Assembly (NCBI GenBank): GCA_039000515.1
Contig: JBCFYV010000100.1
Location: 53,195,433-53,259,432, forward strand
Length of the DNA: 64,000 nt
Direction: 5' to 3'
Source: Timema cristinae
Lineage: Eukaryota > Arthropoda > Insecta > Phasmatodea > Timematidae
The position numbers were made by a program, and so were the translations under genes. Positions 25,501 through 34,500 of the stretch are shown in pieces. The notes beneath the pieces are model-generated. The model was given only the letters and a program-made list of their open reading frames with translations. It had not been told where the DNA came from and ran no database searches. Position 1 is the first letter of the stretch, and each line of letters starts with the position of its first letter.

Positions 25501-28500
25501 AATGTGTGATTTTATTAAGATCACGAGCTATCAAATAACGCAGCCACTTTCGACTCAGTAATTGGCTTTTTGCAGCCATTTGTACCTGTGTCCAGGTGTC
25601 ATTTTTCAATTTTCAGAATATGATATCTAGATGGAGTAATCCTCACTAAAATGCATAAATAATAGCTTTGGCTATTTGATTCATTTATAATCAACCTTAA
25701 TTAATTTCTCTATTAATTAAATAGGTTATAATAATGATTGCTGAATCCTCTATTCAAATATTTATGATCATGGTTTATTACAGTTAAATTTTTACAGAAT
25801 GAGCCTTTATCTGGCACTTAGAAAAGTTATCTGATCTACTTTCATATATTCATGCATGCTGTAGCTATCACTTTTGATAGATATTATCAACACTTACCAA
25901 ATAACAATAATAATAATATAGCAAAATGCTGTCATTTTTGGCCACAATAAATAGATTTTTGATTTTATTAAAGGCTTTTCCTATTAAAATTGAACTGAAG
26001 CCATATTATTATTTTTACTCTCAAATCTTATGGCTTTAAAGACTATTACCAAAACTTTTACTGTGGGGTTGAGATATTAAATTCTATCAATAGTTAATAA
26101 ATGAATATATTATTTTGACTTCTGATTTATTTCATATCTGTCAAAGTAGTCGGGCAGAGATAGATATAAACTTGTATGGTGTTTTAAACAAATGATATTA
26201 ATAAAAAATACATCTTAATGCATAATCTTTTTTCCACTTAATCAATATGAGTCCTGTTTTTAAATTATTAATTTAAATGTTTATGCTCTGCCAAATATAA
26301 AAATAATATTTACTCGGCTTTGTTCTAATCGCTTACCTAATACAACATCTTGTGCTTGGATTGATTGTCTTGAAGATTTAATTTTTGCTAGATTAAGAAA
26401 ATTTATTTTTTGTAGAATTTTGTTACTATTGGATCGCTTATTATAAAAATAACTTGTGTCTAGTCTTATTAAAAATATGGTTCAGCACACATCAGACGAT
26501 TATAATGTATACACACACTATTGTGAAAGGGAGGGGTTTGTATATTATTTATAACTCGTTTTAAAATGAGCACACATCCAGGATTTAAATAAATAATTTT
26601 TGCTGTAAAATGTTTTTGACTTTCTTACTGAAACTTTTATGTAATTATCATTATGATCAAATTATTTCCAGCCAGTGGCCGAGTTAGTTTAATGAAATTC
26701 CTTCCTTCATCTTCCTTTGTCTTCTTCTCCTCACACTTGCATACCCGTTTGTCATTGGCTCCTCCCATCTCTTTCTTGGTCTCCCTCGCGGTTCTTTTCC
26801 TACAAACTTTACCTCCGTCATTCTCTTTGGTATGCCGAATTCTCTCCTTTTCCAACCTCATTACATGACCATATCATCTCACCCTTGCTTCCTCCACTAT
26901 CCCATGTACTCCTTCATCCTCATTACATGACCATACCATCCAGTCTTGCTTCCTCCACTATCCATGTACTCCTTCATCCTCATTACATGTCCATACCATC
27001 TCAGCCTTGCTTCCTCTACTATCTCATGTACTCCAACATCCTCATTACATGTCCATACCATCTCAGCCTTGCTTCCTCTACTATCTCATGTACTCCAACA
27101 TCCTCATTACATGTCCATACCATCTCAGTCTTGCTTCCTCCACTATCCCATGTACTCCTCATCCTCATTACATGTCCATACCATCTCACCTGCTTCCTCT
27201 ACTATCTCATGTACTCCAACATCCTCATTACATGTCCATACCATCTCAGCCTTGCTTCCTCTACTATCTCATGTACTCCAACATCCTCATTACATGTCCA
27301 TACCATCTCAGTCTTGCTTCCTCTACTATCTCATGTACTCCAACATCCTCATTACATGACCACACAATCTCAGTCTTGCTTCCTCTACTATCTTATGTAC
27401 TCCCTGTACCCCACTCTTTCCCCGATAACTTCTTCTAATCTTGTTTCTTCTCGTGACAGCTAACATGTTCCTCAAAATCCTCCTCCCTATGGCCTCCACT
27501 TCCTAGTCCCCATACATATATTGTCCATGTAATAATATATTAGATTTCAAATAATCCAACACTATTATCGTTCAAATAATCCAGTTTTTTTTTTTGTGCT
27601 TTTTCCTGTAATGTGATCCATACTGCATTAGATAATTTCCTGAAATCACCATTTCATTATTTTTTAATTTATTTTTTAACTTCTGTTTTGAATTAAAGTG
27701 TGTGCTATATAGTCTGAACGTAGAGCCAGTTGTGAGCCCCCTCCCCCTCTTCCCTAATGCCCACTCCTCCTTCCCCATCTGGCTTGTCCGTTTTTCTTTA
27801 ATCTACTGCTGACACTTTTTCTCAACATCGATCCCCTCCCAATACTGTTGCGGCAGATAAATTTAAGTCATTACTAACAAACACTCTAAAACTAAAGGAT
27901 AGGCCTACTAAAAAATAAAAAATGTGCACAGTGTTTTATTCCTATTTTTAAATTGTTCTAATAAACTAGAAAACTATGTATCTTATCAAGCTTTTCTGTC
28001 TCAGTGCATGATTTCTTTGCCGAGTGTAAATATCAATATATAAATTATATTAATCAATGAATGTATAGACACAATTATAACAGGGCTATCAATGTCATAA
28101 AAATAAGTGTTCAACGTCTGTTTAAAAGAACCTCTTGAGATGAAGATTTGCACAAAAATCACAAAACATTCTGAACCGTTGCTGGTCTTTAATACAAACT
28201 CCGACTTGGACAATTTCTATCCTCGGTACGTTTACCAATATATCCTTATTTCCATTTTTTAGTCATCTACATATCTAAAAAAAAAGATATACTACAATAA
28301 ATTAAGATTTATTAAAAAAAATATCTGGATGAAATAACAAGACTTGCTTTTTAATAATATTATTACAAAAAATATATATTATTATATTATTATTTATCAT
28401 TGCATCTTACTAACTGTAGAGATTATACCTCTATATGATAACTACCACCCTAATGGGATAGGGATGAGGAAGGAAACAGTTTAGAGGTAATATACCAGCA

Positions 28501-31500
28501 TTTGCTTGGGAGGAGAGTGGGAAACTATTTAGGAAAAAGTTACCTTCAGTAGACCCACAGGGATTCAAACTTTGATCTCTGCGTCATCAGCAGGCCAGTC
28601 TTAACATGAGGGGGATGACTTAGACAATTGAAGCCGATACTAAAAGCTATATAGAGTCGACTTCACAACAGTTTATCTAAATAACTAAATGATTACTTCA
28701 TTACTCGCTTCGGTGGCCGCATGGTCTAAGGATTCACACTCGCAACAGACTGGCCTACCTATGACAGGGAGATTGGGTTATAATCCCAGTCGGATGTACT
28801 GAGAGTGTTTTTTTTATATAAATGGTTTTCCATTTTCCTTCCATGGTAATACAAGTACACTTCCTCTAAAATCAACCTTCTTCATTCCTAGCACATTATC
28901 ATGGTTAATACATTGTCGTATAACCTGAAGGGGGGGTAAGACACGATGATATAGAAACAAACACTTTGTGTATTTTATCTGTGAAGTCGATCACCTCTGG
29001 GTGAAGCCAATGTTTAGTGTTGCTGTACATAGTGTCTGCGCTTCTAATGTGTCTTCTTTGGTGTTCCTTGGCTTGTTAACAGAAACCATTCCCAGGATGG
29101 ACTTAGGAGAGGTCCTTGGGGGTAAAACTTACCATTCGCTTACACATGTTGTTATTTTTGGTTTATTTATTCCTATTACACTGTTAACTTTGCAACCACT
29201 AGCTATGTTTCTCTCTGCACGTTTGATTTTATTCACCGCAGCATGCATTTTTTTTTAAATTCATTTTACATTCTCCTATTTGCGGCTTGGTGGTGTGGAC
29301 GCTAGTCATTTAGTTGAATGACCTTGGTTAAATCACAGTGGGCCGATTAAAGACCTTCTTAAGGCTGATTGGAAAGTAAATACAAGACTACGCTCAAACC
29401 ATAAACTGTTTTAAAAGGGTGGATTTCTACATTCTTCATTCGACAACTGTGAAATCAGGATAATTTTAAGGTTGTTTTTTTATTTGTTTTTGTTTTTTCA
29501 AGCAAGTGGTCTTAATTCCACTTTTTTTTTAAAGAAGATATAAAAAAACCTCTCAATGATAAAAGTTTGGTTTGAGTGTATTGCCTACCTAAGCTATGCA
29601 TCAAACACGCTCTTAAACCCATTTAATATTCAGAAATAACTTTGCGAATGTATTTTTGGGTTTTTACTTTTATATATCCATTATTTTCTATCATTTATAT
29701 TTAAGGACAAGTCACAGTATATCATGCCTGAAATACTTTATTTCATGTATACAGCTAAGTTTGGGTATTATTTATCTATAATAATTAGGTTGAGTGTTAA
29801 AAAAAATTATTTAAGCTACTATCTAACTATGTTGAAGATAATATTTAGGATGTTATTTCAACACATTTGCTTGGTTAGCTTTGAGTGGAACTGTTTAAAT
29901 GTAGGAAGGCGTATTGCTTTAGAACAATGTTTCTCAAACTATTGTCACATTCTGGGGTCATGGCTTGACCAATATACCCCTCCAAACTCTTCATAAAATA
30001 TGAAACAAATGCCTGTTATTGTGTTAAGTACAAACGGTTGTACCAAATTTTAATAATAACTCTTATGAGGTTAAGCTTAAAAACCAAAAGGGTGGATAGA
30101 AGGGCCAATAAAAGTCGAGGAATCAAGAACTAAATGGTATGGTCATGTAATGAGGATTGAAAAGGAAGTAATACCAAATAGAAAGATGGAGATGAGATAT
30201 ATAAGAAAATGATCGTAAGTAAGACCAAATCTGTGATAGTTTGTTATGTTGTAGATCTTTTCTTTTCCCTTTAACTTCCAAACCTCTCGCGATCCGGGAG
30301 TTGAGTTGATGCACGCTCTTAATCTGTTGATATAGCAATTGGCCCATCATTCTGGAGGATCAGAGCTCAAATCTTATGTTGATATATACTTCTTCATGAC
30401 ATTTAGTCTTCTTTGAAGTTTTATGCTAATACAACAATGAGATGATATTTTAGGGTTAATTTGGTTGTTATCATAAATATGTATGTGTACACTTGAAATT
30501 ATTTATAAAGTAATGTTGTGCACGAGTCTAATATAATATACTTTTTAGTTTACAGTTGTTTATAAATATCATCTTTTTTTTAGTGTGCGGTTTTATTTTA
30601 GTAAATATAAAATATTGGCTCTTTTGTTTGGACTTATTTGGTTGAAGGCTACTCAGATTTTCCCTATTTCTGAAAATTATTCTCTTAGCGATGTCACAAT
30701 TAATTTGGTCTATATTAATGTCTGAAGTAGTTAGTCTATCGAGGTAGACATGTTTTTAAAAGACTTTTAAGGTACCTGGTTATTGAGAATGAAGTTGCTT
30801 ATAACTGTTATGCATGCACGGTGTTTTCTTGAACACTTACAAGAATCAGCTTTTAGTTTAGTGTACTATATTTATTAGTGTTATTTATATAGCTTACTTT
30901 CATAACCACAAAATACTGAGAATATATATATTTTTTTTAATTATGAGTTAATGGGATCTAATTGTTGCCTTGTGTTTCCCAAACTTGCATCGGTATCCCT
31001 TAAAGTAGTGGGTCGACAACCTTTTTTAGGGCCACAATCGACTAATAAACTTATCAAAGGTCCTGTGATCAACCATAATTTCTCCACTTTTACTTTTTCT
31101 CTCTCTCTCTACATCTTATATTAAATTATTCTAAAAAATCGACCTTCCCCAAAAAATTATGTGTCTTACTCTTTTAGAAAAGAAAAATAATTAAGAATAA
31201 ACCATAGACTCTTGACTATCCAGGGTCACATTAACCAAGCTGCGGATGATTAACAAGGGTGGAATTTGTAATTATTTAATGAAATTTCAATAAAAGCCCC
31301 ACCCTACACACTATGATATAAATGTTCGATGATGCACAGGACAGTAAAACTTAAATTGTGGATGGAAAATTTAACTTGGAAAATTTAACTTGGAAAATGT
31401 AAACATAATTTTACGTTTGACTGTATATATTAACTGAAAATAAAACTAGCAACTCCGCAGTATTAGGCAAAGGACGCCAATTCTCCAATACCAATAAGAA

Positions 31501-34500
31501 ACTAGCCTTCACAACACCTGTCGCCAGGACTTTTTCTATTAGTTAGTTTTTACACTGTTGACAAGGGAAGTAAGAGGCAAGGGGTATGTCATATATAAGG
31601 CGCTTGTGCATATGGTTAAGAGCACAAGCAACGCACCCAAGCACCTACCCACACACTAGCACTGGCTCTCGCAGTCTAACACAGAATACAATAATGTACG
31701 TTAATATCATAAGTGTGCATTAATATCAAGCATTTAATTGGAGTATGTATCAGTAATTAACAGATGTCATTTGAATAAATCGTGTGAATCAATAGTTCTT
31801 TTTCTTTCATTTAATAAATACCGATTTAATTAGTGCTCGACCACGGAGCAATTAACAGCTAGTTAAACGGTATCTATTCCGTACAGTGACGATAAGACGT
31901 TCGACCACGGAGCTATAGACAACCTAAATATTATCACAGCATTATTATATCTGGAAAAAATCCGTAGTGTAACAATATCCTGTAAAATATAAACAGTGGT
32001 TCCGAAATAATGTTAAGTTTGGTTGGCAATCTAAACAAAGTTGGGTTAGAGGGAAATAAAGGCTTAAGAAATCACGTCAATCTACATTACCATAAAACCT
32101 CAAATAGAATGCGCACCCAAATTTGGGGAAATGGAAAGTCATCTATTAAAACATACCCAGAACTTTTGAAGAATTAATTTTAAATTGTATAAAACATTTG
32201 TTTAAATTTTTTTTAAAAGAAACAAAAATGCATATAGTTACAGCTAAAAATATATTGGTGGGAAATATGTAAAAACACTCACCTCCACTGTTTCTAGTAA
32301 GCACATCTAGTGCTGTTGAGTCAATGCCATTGTTACTAGTGCCGTCATATTAAATATCTTCACCTGATGGCATATTTTCTTCCTCCCACAAAACTTTGTC
32401 CTCGCTGCCACCGTCAATATCATTGGACATACAATATTTGAGGAAGCTATTTTGAATTATAGACGCATCTAATTAATTTCAAGGCACTAGTGATGAATGC
32501 GTCTGGAACAACAATCTCTTGCATTTGTATGTGCGCTTGTTCACTATTGAAAATGACTTTTTTTATATGAATATCACATGCACCCTTGTTTTAATAGATT
32601 AAAATTAGTCAAAATTGTATGTATTGTACTCGAAATTTTATGGTAATTGGTTTATCGATCTCGCTATTATCAAAAAAATATGATAGTACTATTTAGGGGA
32701 ATAAAATAAAACAATTTAATTTAATATTGTTGCACTGAGATTTTAAACTTTTTTTTTCTTGAAAAATTTACAAATTTGGCGTTATGCAGGTTTGGGAAGC
32801 AAGCCAACATTCCGATGAACCTGTAAACACTTAAAACTCTAACTGTATTTGATCTTCAAGAACCAGAGGAAAAAACTGTGCATGATTTATAATCGCTTAT
32901 TTGACAAGTTTGTGGGATTGCTTGTTTGTAAAAAAAAAAAAGTAGTGCATAAACTTTTTCAATTAAGAGTTGGTAACAGTTGGTTGTGTAAATGTTTTTC
33001 ACTTTGGTCGAATATCTCACAACTTTTTTTTCTTTTTTTTTCCTTTCTTTCTCTCTGTTTTTTGACAAACAGGCAGCATGATTGGCAACAGTAAGTACAA
33101 AGATAAAACCTATTTCAGTGGATATAAGCATGCTCTGACTCCCTTAATCCTTAACAGTACAGTCCAATCTTCACAGGAAGGCCCACCTTATCTGACAGCT
33201 AAGAAAACTACTAGATCTACATTCATAAATCCATAAGTCAAGTCATGTGATCTGCAGTTGTTTTTTTTATATATATTCTCAATACAGTACCTTTAAATTA
33301 ACAATAATAATAAATTAAAATGTTGGTCACAAAAAAACATGATTTGTGTTCACTAAAAGGCCCTTCCTATGAAAATTGTCAGTTGTAGGTTCCCATTAAG
33401 TCATTTGTTTCATATTGTCTTCATTCATCATGTTTAAAAATAAAAATAGACTGTTTCAATGATCCTTTTTTAAAAAAAAAAAAATCAGAACTTAATCATT
33501 TTCATGGATCAAGACTAATATTAAATCAAGAGAACATGTATATAAAATGGAGCTTTTAAATATCAATCTTTTCTTTTTTTCAGATCAAACATGACATTAA
33601 TAATAATTATTTTAAAAAAATACCTTTCACTTAATTGGTTTCTCACTTTTTTCTCTCTTTTTCTCTTTCTTTCTTTCTCTGGCCTTTGCATTGGGAAGTG
33701 TTAATCAAATAAGCAATAATATCAATGTTTATATTTGTAGATTTTAAAAAAACACCTGGACACAGGAATTGAACCTGAGACTCTTGTCTTAGCATGCCAA
33801 TGCTCTAACCACCGAGCTATCCAAGATTTGACCCGTGCTCGGGCTCATTAGTCAATTAAAAGTTTAAGGCCGAGTTTGTGACGTGTTATTTGTTAGTCTA
33901 AAAATTGTTACTAAATTATTATTTTTTAATATTTCAATAGGTAATAACTTAACAACCCATTTCACTGTCGTTTAACCGATAAATTAGAATTTAAAAAAAT
34001 TACACTCAAAATTTAAATCATATCAAATTACCATTTTCTATATATTTAATTTTCAACCAAATTGAGCTTAGTTTAATAGTTTTATGATTTTAATACAGAC
34101 CAACTTATTTCTAAATTGTGTTGTATTCTTTTAATGGTAACTAAAAAAAATTCAGTTGTCTCAATTCCACTGCTTTTTTTAAAGTAGAATACATAAAACC
34201 ACACCACAATATGACATTTGGTTATAGCTTTATTATCTACCTAAGTTAAGTGTTATCTGTGGGGTGAAATGGGCTCTTAAGACGTCTGGTTCTAGCTGTA
34301 TTACCTACCTAAGTTAGGTGTTATCTGTGAGGTGAGACGGGCTCTTAAGACGTCTGGTTCTAGCTGTATTACCTACCTAAGTTAGGTGTTATCTGTGGGA
34401 TGAGACGAGCTCTTAAGACGTCTGGTTCTAGCTGTATTACCTACCTAAGTTAGGTGTTATCTGTGGGGTGAGACGGGCTCTTAAGACGTCTGGTTCTAGC

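Larger units (their letters stand above)
29122..33072 (+). other. vinculin intron between candidate tail cassettes
   Basis: AT-rich. Contains the single minisatellite relative, a LINE tail, a possible solo LTR and a pogo-like remnant. I see no other coding sequence. Confidence 0.6.

Noticed and set aside
26717..27463. A 248-codon plus-strand open frame.
   Set aside because: It is produced by a 60-62 bp tandem repeat of LINE sequence lying on the opposite strand, and all three frames stay open in the same way.
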